Shown here piece after piece: positions 8,247 through 17,295 of a DNA stretch of 38,864 bases. The translations under genes and the position numbers were made by a program. The notes under the pieces are model-generated. The model had not been told where the DNA came from, ran no database searches, and saw only the letters and a program-made list of their open reading frames with translations. Positions within the stretch are counted from its first letter, which is position 1. Each line of letters begins with the position of its first letter. Source of the stretch: Lutibacter sp. (GTDB taxonomy: Bacteria; Bacteroidota; Bacteroidia; Flavobacteriales; Flavobacteriaceae); the NCBI RefSeq assembly GCF_013139515.1, contig NZ_WTAR01000007.1, positions 1 to 38,864 on the forward strand. The letters are read 5' to 3'.

Positions 8247-9611
8247 ATGAGAAATTCAAGACAAATTTTAGCTTTATTAATTTTTATGATATCTGCACCA
8301 GTTGTTTTTTCACAAGCTGCTGCTGATTGTAATATTAAATATAACTTATTTAAAGGAGATTATAAGGCGAAAAAATATGATGCTGCTTTTGAAAACTGGA
8401 TGTGGTGTATGGATAATTGCCCAACACTTTCAGTAAATATTTATAAATATGGTATTAAAATAGCCGAGCATAAATTAAAAACTGCAACTGTTGGTCAAAA
8501 GGCTTCAGCTGCTGATTTAGTTATGAGAGTTTATAACCAAAGGTTAGAACATAAATTTAAGAATGATAATGTTGCTAAAATATATGATAAGATAGCTACT
8601 TTTAAGGCTTCTCAAGGAATTTCAGAAGTAGAAGTATATGGATGGATTGAAAAAGCTTTTAAGATTGATCCAACTTCAGTATCTCCTAAAAATATTTATA
8701 AGTATTTTGATATTATTTTGAATAAAAATAAAGTTAATAATCCTCAAATTGTTTTTGATACGTATGATGAAGTAGGTGAGGGAGTTGAAATTAAAAGAGA
8801 AGCATATTCAAAAAAGATTGATGCAATTAATGCAAAAGACTCACTTTCAATTAGTGCGAAAGATAAGAGAAATAGAAAAATTTATCAACAAATTTTAACT
8901 AATTTAACAATTGTTGAAACAAGTTTAGATGCAAAATTAACAGAGATTTCTACGTGTGAGAATTTAATTCCATTGTATAAAAAATATTTTGATGAAAAGC
9001 AAAATGATGGTGTTTGGTTAAAAAGAGCTGTATCTAGAATGTACAATAAAGAATGTACTGATGATCCTTTTTATGACACATTAGTTGAAGCTTATGTAAA
9101 AGCAGATCCTTCTCCAAATGCATCAGTATTTTATGCTGGTATTTTAATGAAGAATGGTGAAACGAATAAGGCTATGGATTACTTTAAACAAGCTGTAGAC
9201 CAAGAGTCTGATTCTTATAAAAAAGCAGGTTATTTATTAAAAGTATCTCAAATATTAAGTAAAAAAGGAAGAAAAAGTGAAGCAAGATCTTACGCTTATA
9301 AAGCTTTAAAAAATGCACCAACTATGGGGAAAGCTTATTTAATTATTGCGGGTATGTATGCTTCAAGTGCTAACTCTTGTGGAACAGATGTGGTTTCTAA
9401 AAGAATGGTGTATGTTGCGGCTTTAAACAAAGCTATTAAAGCAAAGTCTGTTGATCCAAGTATAAGTCGTTTGGCAAATAGATACATAAGATCATATTCA
9501 AAAAACTTACCTTCTAAGAAAGACTTGTTTGCAGCAGCTATTGATGCAGGATCAACACATAGAATTGGTTGTTGGATTAATGAAACTGTAAGAGTTCAGT
9601 CAAAAGATTAG
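8247..9611 (+). CDS. Secreted tetratricopeptide-repeat protein
   Basis: A 454-aa exported protein with signal peptide (MRNSRQILALLIFMISAPVV, then FSQ). Helical hairpin repeats of TPR type occupy the mature part; the clearest lie at about 260-370 (PNASVFYAGILMKNGETNKA; SYKKAGYLLKVSQILSKKGR; GKAYLIIAGMYA). Cysteines occur in pairs through the chain (for example CNIKY, WCMDNC, CGTD), suggesting disulphides outside the cytoplasm. No catalytic motif is seen. Position between a barrel protein and LptC suggests a periplasmic or outer-membrane-associated scaffold. The function is not known; related Flavobacteriia proteins are simply named TPR proteins. Confidence 0.8.
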   Translation: MRNSRQILALLIFMISAPVVFSQAAADCNIKYNLFKGDYKAKKYDAAFENWMWCMDNCPTLSVNIYKYGIKIAEHKLKTATVGQKASAADLVMRVYNQRLEHKFKNDNVAKIYDKIATFKASQGISEVEVYGWIEKAFKIDPTSVSPKNIYKYFDIILNKNKVNNPQIVFDTYDEVGEGVEIKREAYSKKIDAINAKDSLSISAKDKRNRKIYQQILTNLTIVETSLDAKLTEISTCENLIPLYKKYFDEKQNDGVWLKRAVSRMYNKECTDDPFYDTLVEAYVKADPSPNASVFYAGILMKNGETNKAMDYFKQAVDQESDSYKKAGYLLKVSQILSKKGRKSEARSYAYKALKNAPTMGKAYLIIAGMYASSANSCGTDVVSKRMVYVAALNKAIKAKSVDPSISRLANRYIRSYSKNLPSKKDLFAAAIDAGSTHRIGCWINETVRVQSKD

Positions 9612-9643
9612 ATTTAAAATAGTATAATTGATATATTTGTTGA

Positions 9644-10204
9644 ATGACAAAATCAGTTGTAAATCATATTAAAAGCATTGCTACTGTATTTACGGTAACA
9701 ATGCTTTTTTCTTGTACAAATAATGCGAAAGAGGTTCATGATTTTTTAGCAGATAAAAATTTGCCAATAGGTGAAGCGTACAATATAAATCATAAACATA
9801 CAGACTCTGGAAGAATTAATGTAAAAATGAAAGCCCCGGTTATGCTAGACTTTGGAAATAGAAATGAACATCCTTATTCTGAGTTTCCTAAAGGAATAAA
9901 AATAACTTCCATAGATAAAAATGGAGATTCTATTACAATTGAAGGTGATTACGCAAGAAATTATAAAAAAACTGAAATTTCTGAAATTAAAAATAATGTT
10001 ATTATTTTTAATCACGCTCAGAAAAATAAGTTAGTAACAGATCAAGTATATTGGGATAGTAAATCTCACTACTATTTCACCGAGAAAAAATTCACATTTT
10101 ACACGTTAACTGATACAATTAAAGGAGTTGGTTTTGAAGCGTCTGAAGATTTAACTAATTGGTGGGTTAAAAACCAAAGCGGAGTAATTAATATAAAAGA
10201 GTAA
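9644..10204 (+). CDS. lptC: LPS export ABC transporter periplasmic protein LptC
   Basis: Component of the Lpt bridge that carries lipopolysaccharide from the inner to the outer membrane. The 186-aa product starts with a hydrophobic segment ending in MLFSCTNN, so unlike E. coli LptC it looks like a lipoprotein with C24 acylated. The mature part is a single beta-jellyroll-like domain with repeated short strands (SITIEGDYARNYKKTEISEI; NNVIIFNHAQKNKLVTDQVY) of the LptC/OstA superfamily. The YWDSKSHYYFTEKKF segment is the usual place where LptA-type proteins read 'yyd..tg.i.a'. Stop and next start are 3 bp apart. Assignment is at superfamily level, but location and domain fit well. Confidence 0.8.
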   Translation: MTKSVVNHIKSIATVFTVTMLFSCTNNAKEVHDFLADKNLPIGEAYNINHKHTDSGRINVKMKAPVMLDFGNRNEHPYSEFPKGIKITSIDKNGDSITIEGDYARNYKKTEISEIKNNVIIFNHAQKNKLVTDQVYWDSKSHYYFTEKKFTFYTLTDTIKGVGFEASEDLTNWWVKNQSGVINIKE

Positions 10205-10207
10205 ATT

Positions 10208-10399
10208 ATGCAAAAAATCTGGAAAATATTTGAATATGGTTATTTAATTGTAGCTATTGTATTTATTGTTGAAACTGTTTTAAATTGGAATGAAAATAGA
10301 AATAAAGCTTATTTATTCTTATTATTTTCTGTTTTAGCTGTTTTTATGTATTTCTTTAAAAAAAGATTTAGAAAAAAGTTAGAAAACAGAAATAAGTAA
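10208..10399 (+). CDS. Small two-helix membrane protein of unknown function
   Basis: A 63-aa protein with two hydrophobic segments, about residues 10-24 (FEYGYLIVAIVFIVETVL) and 34-50 (AYLFLLFSVLAVFMYFF), and a strongly basic C-terminus (KKRFRKKLENRNK). By the positive-inside rule both ends should face the cytoplasm. It is spaced 3 bp from lptC and 3 bp from the next gene, which strongly supports it being translated. No family recognised; a small partner of the Lpt or CBS-domain protein is possible but unproven. Confidence 0.75.
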   Translation: MQKIWKIFEYGYLIVAIVFIVETVLNWNENRNKAYLFLLFSVLAVFMYFFKKRFRKKLENRNK

Positions 10400-10402
10400 T
10401 TC

Positions 10403-11668
10403 ATGGAAATTCAAATTGCTGTTATACTAATTTCAATTTTACTCTCTGCTTTTTTTTCAGGGATGGAAATTGCCTATATTTCAGCTAATAAATTTCAAAT
10501 TGAATTAGAGAAAAAAAAAGCTGGTTTTATAGCTAAAATAGTTACTAAATTAACTTCAAAATCTTCAAAGCTTATTACAACAATGCTTGTTGGAAATAAT
10601 ATTGCGTTAGTGGTTTATAGTTTATTTATGGGTGAATTTATAGTGAATTTTTTACCTTTAAATGAATTTAATGAATTTTCTATCTTACTAATTCAAACAA
10701 TACTTTCAACACTAATAATTTTAATAACTGCAGAGTTTTTGCCAAAAGCTATTTTTAGAATTTATGCGAATGAAACGCTATGGTTTTTTGCGCCCTTTGC
10801 TTATCTGTTTTATGTAATCTTTCATTACATTTCTGACTTTATTACATTTATTTCTGATTTCTTTTTACGCGTTTTTTTTAATTCTTCAAAAATAATTCAG
10901 CAAACTGAGTTTAGTAAAGAAGAACTTGGAAACTATATTTCTAAACAATTAGAAAATACAAAAGATATTGAAAATGTTGATTCAGAAATTCAAATTTTTC
11001 AAAACGCATTAGAGTTTGACAATGTAAAAGCTAGGGAGATTATGATTCCTCGCACAGAAATTATTGCTGTTGATATTAACGAGAGCATTCAAAACTTAAA
11101 AGATTTATTTATAAAAACAGGTTATTCAAAAATACTAGTTTATAAAGAATCTTTAGACCATGTTTTAGGCTATGCACACGCGTTTGAACTTTTTAAAAAA
11201 CCTAAAACATTGCGATCAATATTATTACCTGTAGAGTTTGTTCCTGAAAGTATGATGATTAACAACGTGTTAAATGTTTTAATTAAAAAAAAGAAAAGTA
11301 TTTCAGTTGTTTTAGATGAGTTTGGAGGCACATCAGGTATTATTACCGTTGAAGATATTGTTGAAGAGTTGTTTGGTGAAATTGTTGATGAGCATGATAC
11401 GGTAAAGCTTTTAGAAAATAAAATTAACGATAGAGAATTTGAATTTTCGGCCAGATTAGAAGTTGATTATTTAAATGAAACATACAATTTAAATATTGAA
11501 GAAAATGAAGCTTATGAAACGTTAGGAGGTTTTATTGTGTATCATAATGAAGACATACCAAAGCAAGGTGAAGTTATTGAAATTAATAATTTATACTTTA
11601 AAATGTTTAAAGTAGATTCATCAAAAATTAAAGAAGTTTATTTAAAAATTTTAGATAAAGTAGATTAA
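10403..11668 (+). CDS. CNNM/CorC-family (hemolysin-like) membrane protein with CBS pair
   Basis: Inner-membrane protein of 421 aa. Residues about 1-170 are a DUF21/CNNM transmembrane domain with four hydrophobic helices (ILLSAFFSGMEIAYISANKF at the start is its signature). A CBS pair covers about 205-330 (AREIMIPRTEIIAVDI; SISVVLDEFGGTSGIITVED), and a C-terminal CorC/HlyC domain about 345-420 (FEFSARLEVDYLNETYNLNI). Related proteins take part in Mg2+ efflux or other divalent-cation handling. The gliding protein GldE belongs to the same superfamily, but no gldD neighbour is present, so I do not call it GldE. It lies between the small membrane protein (3 bp) and the PpiD-like gene (110 bp). Confidence 0.85.
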   Translation: MEIQIAVILISILLSAFFSGMEIAYISANKFQIELEKKKAGFIAKIVTKLTSKSSKLITTMLVGNNIALVVYSLFMGEFIVNFLPLNEFNEFSILLIQTILSTLIILITAEFLPKAIFRIYANETLWFFAPFAYLFYVIFHYISDFITFISDFFLRVFFNSSKIIQQTEFSKEELGNYISKQLENTKDIENVDSEIQIFQNALEFDNVKAREIMIPRTEIIAVDINESIQNLKDLFIKTGYSKILVYKESLDHVLGYAHAFELFKKPKTLRSILLPVEFVPESMMINNVLNVLIKKKKSISVVLDEFGGTSGIITVEDIVEELFGEIVDEHDTVKLLENKINDREFEFSARLEVDYLNETYNLNIEENEAYETLGGFIVYHNEDIPKQGEVIEINNLYFKMFKVDSSKIKEVYLKILDKVD

Positions 11669-11778
11669 AAGTAATCTTTACATAAAATAACTTTCTTTTC
11701 CTATTAATTATAACTGTTTCACTTTCATAATTAAATACTAAATTGTATTTTCGCTCACTGTAATAAAAGAAAACAATA

Positions 11779-13941
11779 ATGGCAATATTATCAAAAATTA
11801 GAGATCGTTCAATGTTCCTAATCCTAATTGTAGGTTTAGCACTTTTTGCATTTGTACTTGATCCAAGTTCAATTCAAAGCTTTTTTAGCTCAACAAAAGT
11901 AAATTCTGTAGGGCAAGTTAATGGAGAAGATATTGATAGAGAGGAGTTTGCAAAACAAGTTGAAGCTTATAAAACTCAAAGCGGTGGAAGAGCTAGTAAT
12001 ATGCAAGCTGTAAATGCAGTTTGGAATAATTTTTTAAGTGAGAAAATTTTTCAAGATCAACTAGAAAAAGCAGGAATTGTTGTTGGTGAGAAAGATATTT
12101 GGGATGCAATGGTAGCATTACCTGAAATTCAAAATTCAGCACTTTTTAAAAATGAAATAAATCTTTTTGACGAAGAAAAGCTGAAAGAATATATTGCGAA
12201 CATGAAAGATGAAGCCGATAGTGGTAATACACAAGCTTGGTTAAATTGGTTGGCAACTGAAAAAAGCATCAAGCAAAACCTAGAACGTCAAGCATATTCT
12301 TCATTAGTATCAGTTGGTTTAGGAGCTTCTTTAGAAGAAGGAAAAAGAGATTATATTTTAAATAATACTAAAATTGATGCTCAATATGTTTTTATTCCTT
12401 ACACAACTATTGCAGATAGTTTAGCCGTTGTAACCAAAGGTGATATTCAAAAATATGTTGAAAATAATCCTAAAAGATTTAAAGCAGAAGCTACACGTTC
12501 TTTACAATATGTAAAATTTGATATTCTTCCATCTGAAAGTGATGATGTAGAAGTTAAAGCTACAGTTGAAGCTTTTATTAACGATAGAGAAGAATATAGC
12601 AATGCTGCTAAAGCAAGTGTTAAAGTAGCTGGTTTAAAAAGCACTTCAAATTATGAAGCTTTTTTAAGTGAAAATAAATCTGATTTATCATTAGACAACA
12701 GTTACAAATTTAAAAGCCAATTACCTGCAACAATTTCTGATGCTATTTTTCAAGCTTCAGTTGGTGATGTTGTTGGTGCTTATAAAGATAACGGTTATTA
12801 TAAAATCTCTAAAATTGTTGAAACATTACAATTACCAGATTCTGTAAAATCTAGCCATATTATTGTTCCTTATGTAGGTACAACAAGATCTACTTCTACA
12901 AAAACGAAAGAAGAAGCTAAAAAAACTATTGATAGTATTTTTACATTGGTTAGAAACAATAAATCAAAATTTACTGAAATTGCCAATGAAGTTAATTCTG
13001 ATGGTACAAAAGGTAAAGGAGGAGATATTGGTTGGGTAAGAAAAGATCAAGCTTTTTCTCCTGGATTTGATAAAGATTTTGCAAATTTTATTTATAAAAA
13101 TCAAGCAGGTAGTATTGATGTAGTTGAAACAGCATTTGGTTTTCATATTATTAAAATTGAAGATCAAACAAAACTAGAAAAAGTAGTTAAGTTAGCTACA
13201 TTTTCACGTTTAGTTGAAGCTTCTGAAGAAACTGAAAATATTATTTTTGAACAAGCTGAAACATTAGCTTCAAATTTAGCTGAAGGGAAAAAGTTAGATG
13301 ATTTAGCAAAAGAATCAACTTATAAAATTCAATCAGCTGTTAATTTAAAAGTTTTATCTGAAAGTATTCCTGGATTAAATAACCAACGTCAAATAGTAAC
13401 TTGGGCATTCAAAACTGAAAGAGAATTAAATGATTCTAAACGTTTTGATGTTGATGTTGCTGGAAAAAGAGGTTACGCAGTTGTTTTAGTAAATGGAATG
13501 ACTGAAGAAGATGGTATGGCTTTAACTTCTGAAATAATTGCTCAGATAAGACCAGAATTAATGAATGAGAAAAAAGCTACACTTATTAAAGATAAAATGA
13601 ATGGAGCTACTTTAGATGAGGTAGCGCAAAATAGCGTAAGTGTTGTGCGTACAGCTTCATCTGTTACTTTGGCTAGTCCATTGCTTTCAGGAGTTGGAAA
13701 TGAACCTGCAATTGTAGGGGCAATGTCAACTTTAAAGTTAGACGAAATTTCTGATAAAATTGAGGGAGAAAAAGGAGTGTTTGTTGTTAAAGTTTCTAAA
13801 CGTGAAGCAGCTACTGAACTTGAAAATTACGAAACTTTCAGAAGTGCATTGGCTACTAAAGTTAAAGGTAGAAGTTATCAATTATACCAAACGTTGCAAG
13901 ATGCATCTGATATAAAAGATAATAGAAGTAAGTTCTATTAA
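11779..13941 (+). CDS. PpiD/SurA-like periplasmic peptidyl-prolyl isomerase
   Basis: Membrane-anchored folding factor of 720 aa. MAILSKIRDRSMFLILIVGL begins with a short cytoplasmic segment and one transmembrane helix (about 11-28), as in PpiD. A SurA-N-like chaperone region (NGEDIDREEFAKQVEAYKTQ) follows to about residue 200. A parvulin rotamase domain lies at about 360-465 (SSHIIVPY; GKGGDIGWVRKDQAFSPGFD; TAFGFHIIKIED). A second, degenerate parvulin-like or C-terminal chaperone region makes up the rest. Length is above E. coli PpiD (623 aa), as usual in Bacteroidota. It closes the envelope gene run and is followed by a strong terminator. Substrates should be outer-membrane and secreted proteins. 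Confidence 0.88.
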   Translation: MAILSKIRDRSMFLILIVGLALFAFVLDPSSIQSFFSSTKVNSVGQVNGEDIDREEFAKQVEAYKTQSGGRASNMQAVNAVWNNFLSEKIFQDQLEKAGIVVGEKDIWDAMVALPEIQNSALFKNEINLFDEEKLKEYIANMKDEADSGNTQAWLNWLATEKSIKQNLERQAYSSLVSVGLGASLEEGKRDYILNNTKIDAQYVFIPYTTIADSLAVVTKGDIQKYVENNPKRFKAEATRSLQYVKFDILPSESDDVEVKATVEAFINDREEYSNAAKASVKVAGLKSTSNYEAFLSENKSDLSLDNSYKFKSQLPATISDAIFQASVGDVVGAYKDNGYYKISKIVETLQLPDSVKSSHIIVPYVGTTRSTSTKTKEEAKKTIDSIFTLVRNNKSKFTEIANEVNSDGTKGKGGDIGWVRKDQAFSPGFDKDFANFIYKNQAGSIDVVETAFGFHIIKIEDQTKLEKVVKLATFSRLVEASEETENIIFEQAETLASNLAEGKKLDDLAKESTYKIQSAVNLKVLSESIPGLNNQRQIVTWAFKTERELNDSKRFDVDVAGKRGYAVVLVNGMTEEDGMALTSEIIAQIRPELMNEKKATLIKDKMNGATLDEVAQNSVSVVRTASSVTLASPLLSGVGNEPAIVGAMSTLKLDEISDKIEGEKGVFVVKVSKREAATELENYETFRSALATKVKGRSYQLYQTLQDASDIKDNRSKFY

Positions 13942-13960
13942 TCTTAAATACATACATAAA

Positions 13961-13996
13961 AAAACCTGTTCCTTTTTTGGGAACAGGTTTTTTTTA
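13961..13996 (+). terminator. Terminator of the coaX-ppiD gene run
   Basis: CCTGTTCC pairs with GGAACAGG around a T-rich loop, extended by AAA/TTT and followed by eight T. The flanking A run makes it work in both directions. Confidence 0.88.
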
Positions 13997-14023
13997 TGCC
14001 TTATTCTTTAAATTTTAAACAAT

Positions 14024-14054
14024 AAAAAAGCGAGTTATTAAACTCGCTTTTTTT
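14024..14054 (-). terminator. Terminator of rho
   Basis: GCGAGTT-ATTA-less loop-AACTCGC (14030-14036 with 14041-14047) flanked by A6 and T7, so it is bidirectional. It lies about 20 bp after the rho stop on the minus strand. Confidence 0.82.
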
Positions 14055-14075
14055 GTTATTATAATAAAGTTCTTA

Positions 14076-15818
14076 TTATCCGTTCATAGAAACTAAAAAC
14101 TCTTCATTTGAAGTAGTGTATTGAATTTTATCTTTAATAAATTCCATAGCTTCAACAGGGTTCATGTCAGCTAAATATTTTCTAAGAACCCACATGCGTT
14201 TAACCGTTTTCGGATCTAATAATAAATCATCTCTTCTAGTGCTAGATTTAACTAAATCAATTGCTGGATAAATTCTACGATTAGAAATATTACGTTCTAA
14301 CTGAAGCTCCATATTACCAGTACCTTTAAATTCTTCAAAAATAACCTCATCCATTTTAGAACCAGTTTCAGTTAATGCAGTAGCAATAATAGAAAGCGAA
14401 CCTCCATTTTCTATATTACGAGCAGCACCAAAAAAACGTTTTGGTTTATGAAGCGCATTTGCATCAATACCACCCGATAAAATTTTACCAGATGCAGGTG
14501 CAACAGTATTATAAGCTCTTGCTAAACGTGTAATTGAATCTAATAAGATAACAACATCATGGCCGCATTCAACTAATCTTTTTGCTTTTTCTAAAACAAT
14601 ATTAGCAACTTTAACGTGCTTATCTGCAGGTTCATCAAAAGTAGAAGCAACAACTTCACCTTTTACACTACGTTGCATATCTGTAACCTCTTCAGGTCTT
14701 TCATCAATTAATAAAATAATTTGGTATACTTCAGGATGATTAGATGCTATTGAATTAGCAATATCCTTTAATAACATTGTTTTACCAGTTTTTGGCTGAG
14801 AAACAATCATACCTCTTTGTCCTTTTCCAATAGGAGAAAACAAATCTATAATTCTTGTTGAAAGTGTACTTCCTTTTCCCGCTAAATTAAATTTCTCATC
14901 AGGAAACAAAGGTGTTAAATGCTCAAATGAAACACGGTCTCTAACAATGTTAGGATTTAAACCATTTATTTTTGAAACACGTATTAATGGGAAATATTTT
15001 TCACCTTCTTTAGGTGGTCTAACTACACCTTTAACTGTGTCACCAGTTTTTAAACCAAATAACTTTACTTGTGATTGCGATAAGTAAATATCATCTGGTG
15101 ATGATAAATAATTATAATCTGATGAGCGTAAAAAACCATAACCATCAGGCATCATTTCTAAAACACCTTCACTTTCAATAATACCATCAAATTCGTAATC
15201 TGGGTCTCTATAACGGTTAGCGTTATTTGTGCGCTGTCCTTTGTTGTTGTCTCTTGGTTGAGGTCTTGGTTTGGGAACGTTAGGTTGTTGTTTTGGCTGG
15301 TTAGGCTGTTTGTTAGCTTGGTTTGGGTTAGGCTTTTTATTAGCTTGGTTTGGATTAGGTTTGTTTTGCTTGTTTTGAACAGGCTTATCATTTTTACTTT
15401 GTTGAACATGAACCGGAGTAGTTTCATTAACCGTAGTCGTTTTTTCGTTTTCACGACTAATAGGTTTTCTAGGTTCATTTCTTTGAAGTGTTTTTACACT
15501 TCTTTTTTCAACAGGTTTCTCTGCAGGTTTTACTTCTTGTTTAGTTTCTAAAGGAAGTTTATCTTGAACAATTTTAGGAGAAGTAACTACTTTTTTTGGT
15601 GCGTTAGGGTTTTTTATAATTCTCTTACGCTTTGGTTTTTCATCAGTAGATGAAGTCCCTTTTTTAATAATTTTTGAAGGAGTTGTTGCTTGTATATCTA
15701 GAATTAAATATACTAAATCAAGTTTTTTTAATTGGCTAAATTTTTTAGCGCCAATTGTTTTTGCAATATCTTGTAACTCTACAAGTGTTTTCTCCTTTAG
15801 CTGGGAAATTTCAAACAT
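14076..15818 (-). CDS. rho: Transcription termination factor Rho with long disordered insert
   Basis: Hexameric RNA helicase that ends transcription. At 580 aa it is far longer than E. coli Rho (419 aa). Residues 1-45 are the N-terminal helix bundle ([20 protein letters not shown]). Residues about 46-205 are a low-complexity, Lys/Pro/Gln/Asn-rich stretch with a repeated KPNPNQANK unit. The cold-shock RNA-binding domain follows (about 211-285; [20 protein letters not shown]), then the RecA-type ATPase with Walker A SQPKTGKT (340-347), Walker [17 protein letters not shown] and the Q/R-loop regions ([20 protein letters not shown]). Inserts of this kind are known in Bacteroidota Rho, and in Bacteroides thetaiotaomicron one drives phase separation. 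The leader is about 135 nt long, leaving room for autoregulation. Confidence 0.97.
   Translation of the reverse strand: MFEISQLKEKTLVELQDIAKTIGAKKFSQLKKLDLVYLILDIQATTPSKIIKKGTSSTDEKPKRKRIIKNPNAPKKVVTSPKIVQDKLPLETKQEVKPAEKPVEKRSVKTLQRNEPRKPISRENEKTTTVNETTPVHVQQSKNDKPVQNKQNKPNPNQANKKPNPNQANKQPNQPKQQPNVPKPRPQPRDNNKGQRTNNANRYRDPDYEFDGIIESEGVLEMMPDGYGFLRSSDYNYLSSPDDIYLSQSQVKLFGLKTGDTVKGVVRPPKEGEKYFPLIRVSKINGLNPNIVRDRVSFEHLTPLFPDEKFNLAGKGSTLSTRIIDLFSPIGKGQRGMIVSQPKTGKTMLLKDIANSIASNHPEVYQIILLIDERPEEVTDMQRSVKGEVVASTFDEPADKHVKVANIVLEKAKRLVECGHDVVILLDSITRLARAYNTVAPASGKILSGGIDANALHKPKRFFGAARNIENGGSLSIIATALTETGSKMDEVIFEEFKGTGNMELQLERNISNRRIYPAIDLVKSSTRRDDLLLDPKTVKRMWVLRKYLADMNPVEAMEFIKDKIQYTTSNEEFLVSMNG
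15306..15365 (-). repeat. 27-bp tandem repeat inside rho
   Basis: Two adjacent 27-bp units, slightly diverged, encode KPNPNQANK twice (residues 153-170 of Rho), with a partial third unit (QPNQP). It lies in the disordered insert, where changes in copy number would keep the frame. Confidence 0.7.
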
Positions 15819-15958
15819 TATGTTAATTTGTGATTTTTATTTATATGTAAAGACTATCTATCTTATTATTTGGTAAATAATTTTAATTGTGAATTAAACT
15901 TGTGGTGATTAGTCGTTTTAGTTGTAGTTTTCTTATGTTGCTAAGTATAAGAACATTG

Positions 15959-15966
15959 CAAATATA
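15959..15966 (-). promoter_or_regulatory. Candidate -7 element of the rho promoter
   Basis: TATATTTG on the minus strand matches TAnnTTTG exactly. No clear TTG lies at the right upstream distance. It predicts a start near 15953 and an untranslated leader of about 135 nt before rho. Confidence 0.45.
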
Positions 15967-16013
15967 TAAAATTATTTTATAAAACTAATCTTTTATTCTT
16001 TAAAAAGAAAACG

Positions 16014-16021
16014 TATTTTTG
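16014..16021 (+). promoter_or_regulatory. Candidate -7 element of the DUF4293 gene
   Basis: TATTTTTG matches TAnnTTTG and lies 19 bp before the ATG. The -33 TTG is not evident. Confidence 0.4.
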
Positions 16022-16040
16022 CTTTTCATTAGTAAAATCT

Positions 16041-16445
16041 ATGATTCAAAGAATACAGACAGTTTACTTATTAATTGCAACATTACTTTCAGGAGGTTTA
16101 ATTTTTATGTTAAAACTATGGAAAAATGAGCAGGAAATAAACTTCTTTGTTATAGATTCATTTAAATCAGAAAATATAATGCTTAAAGTAATGGCAGTAT
16201 TATTTTTTGTATCAGCTTTTTTAACATTTATTGCTATTTTTCAATTTAAAAAAAGACAATTACAATTTGTTTTAGGCCGATTATCAATTTTGATCAATTT
16301 TATTATATTAGGTATTATTGTATATTTTTCACAAAACTTATCTGGAGAAATTAACGTTTCGGAGAAAGGTATTGGGTTGCTCATTCCAATTTTAACAATT
16401 TTATTTGTAGCTATTGCAAATAAAGCAATTAAAAAGGATGAATAA
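16041..16445 (+). CDS. DUF4293 family membrane protein
   Basis: A 134-aa inner-membrane protein with four hydrophobic helices (about residues 5-25, 48-68, 76-96 and 110-128). The start MIQRIQTVYLLIATLLSGGL is characteristic of the DUF4293 family in Bacteroidota, which is often found beside rho or truA as here. Its biochemical role is unknown. It is divergent from rho over a 222-bp spacer holding promoter elements for both, and followed by a terminator at 16508. Confidence 0.85.
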   Translation: MIQRIQTVYLLIATLLSGGLIFMLKLWKNEQEINFFVIDSFKSENIMLKVMAVLFFVSAFLTFIAIFQFKKRQLQFVLGRLSILINFIILGIIVYFSQNLSGEINVSEKGIGLLIPILTILFVAIANKAIKKDE

Positions 16446-16507
16446 CTTGTAAAATCTGTTGATAGATTACGATAGCCTTTTATCTTAGTATATTAAGTGC
16501 AGAAAAA

Positions 16508-16537
16508 CCATTTCAATAAAATTGAAATGGTTTTTTA
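16508..16537 (+). terminator. Terminator after the DUF4293 gene
   Basis: CCATTTCAAT pairs with ATTGAAATGG (10 bp, AAA loop), with A run before and six T after. Confidence 0.88.
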
Positions 16538-16605
16538 TTTCTAACGGTTTTCAGTGATGTAATAAAATCATTATTTTTGGTTATATATTTTACGTAATTA
16601 TTAAA

Positions 16606-16613
16606 TATCTTTG
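16606..16613 (+). promoter_or_regulatory. Candidate -7 element of the two-component operon
   Basis: TATCTTTG fits TAnnTTTG. A second match, TATTTTTG, lies at 16572-16579. If the first is used, transcription begins after the ATG at 16615 and the start at 16627 must be the real one. Confidence 0.35.
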
Positions 16614-16626
16614 AATGAGGAAAATA

Positions 16627-17286
16627 ATGAAAAAGATAAAAGTTCATATTGCAGATGATCATCAAATATTAATAGATGGTATAATTGCAGTTTTATCTAC
16701 TGAAAAAAATATTGAAGTTGTTGGGTATTCTCTTAATGGTGAAGATGTTTTAAATTGGTTTGCTTCTAATGAAGCTGATGTCTTAATTTTAGATATTAAT
16801 ATGCCAAAGGTTGATGGGATTGTAGTTTTGCAAAATTTTTTTGAACATAGTTTTCAGCAAAAAGTTATTGTACTTTCAAGCTATGATGATACAAAACTAA
16901 TTAAAGAGGTGCTGAAAATAGGAGCAAGTGGTTTTTTAGCTAAGAAATGTGCAGGAGAAAATATTGTTGAAGCCATAAATACAGTTTATGAAGGTCATCA
17001 ATATTTTAGTAAAAGTATTCAGCAAAAGTTAATGGAAACTTTCACAAAACAACTTTCACAAAAAGAATCGTCCCTACACGATAGCGCATTTTTTAGCTCA
17101 ATTACCGCAAGAGAAACAGAAATACTTCGTTTAATAGCTCAACAATATAATTCAAAAGAAATAAGTGAAATTCTTCACATTAGCGTTAATACAGTTGAAA
17201 CACATCGTAAAAATTTAATTCGTAAATTGGGAGTTAAAAACGTTGTTGGTTTAGCAATTTATGCAGTAAAAAATAATTTAGTTTAA
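16627..17286 (+). CDS. NarL/LuxR-family response regulator
   Basis: DNA-binding regulator of 219 aa. The receiver domain has the acidic pair in HIADDHQ, the phospho-acceptor D56 in DVLILDINMPKVDG, and the Ser and Lys of VIVLSSYDD and FLAKKC. A LuxR-type helix-turn-helix covers about 150-210 (LTARETEILRLIAQQYNSKE-like, here beginning with Ile-Thr; VSVNTVETHRKNL-like recognition helix). I chose MKKIKVHIADDHQ as the start because the domain begins there; an in-frame ATG at 16615 would add four residues. The cognate TPR histidine kinase gene starts 9 bp downstream. Targets are unknown. Confidence 0.92.
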   Translation: MKKIKVHIADDHQILIDGIIAVLSTEKNIEVVGYSLNGEDVLNWFASNEADVLILDINMPKVDGIVVLQNFFEHSFQQKVIVLSSYDDTKLIKEVLKIGASGFLAKKCAGENIVEAINTVYEGHQYFSKSIQQKLMETFTKQLSQKESSLHDSAFFSSITARETEILRLIAQQYNSKEISEILHISVNTVETHRKNLIRKLGVKNVVGLAIYAVKNNLV

Positions 17287-17295
17287 GTAAATTTA

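Noticed and set aside
10403-11668. Calling the CBS/CorC protein GldE, a gliding-motility factor
   Set aside because: gldE is normally paired with gldD and ssb; none is here, and the domain layout is shared with general CorC-type transporters.
15258-15551. A 97-codon plus-strand frame rich in Phe, Leu, Arg and Trp
   Set aside because: It is the antisense of the low-complexity part of rho; composition reflects the repeat of Asn/Gln/Pro codons read backwards.
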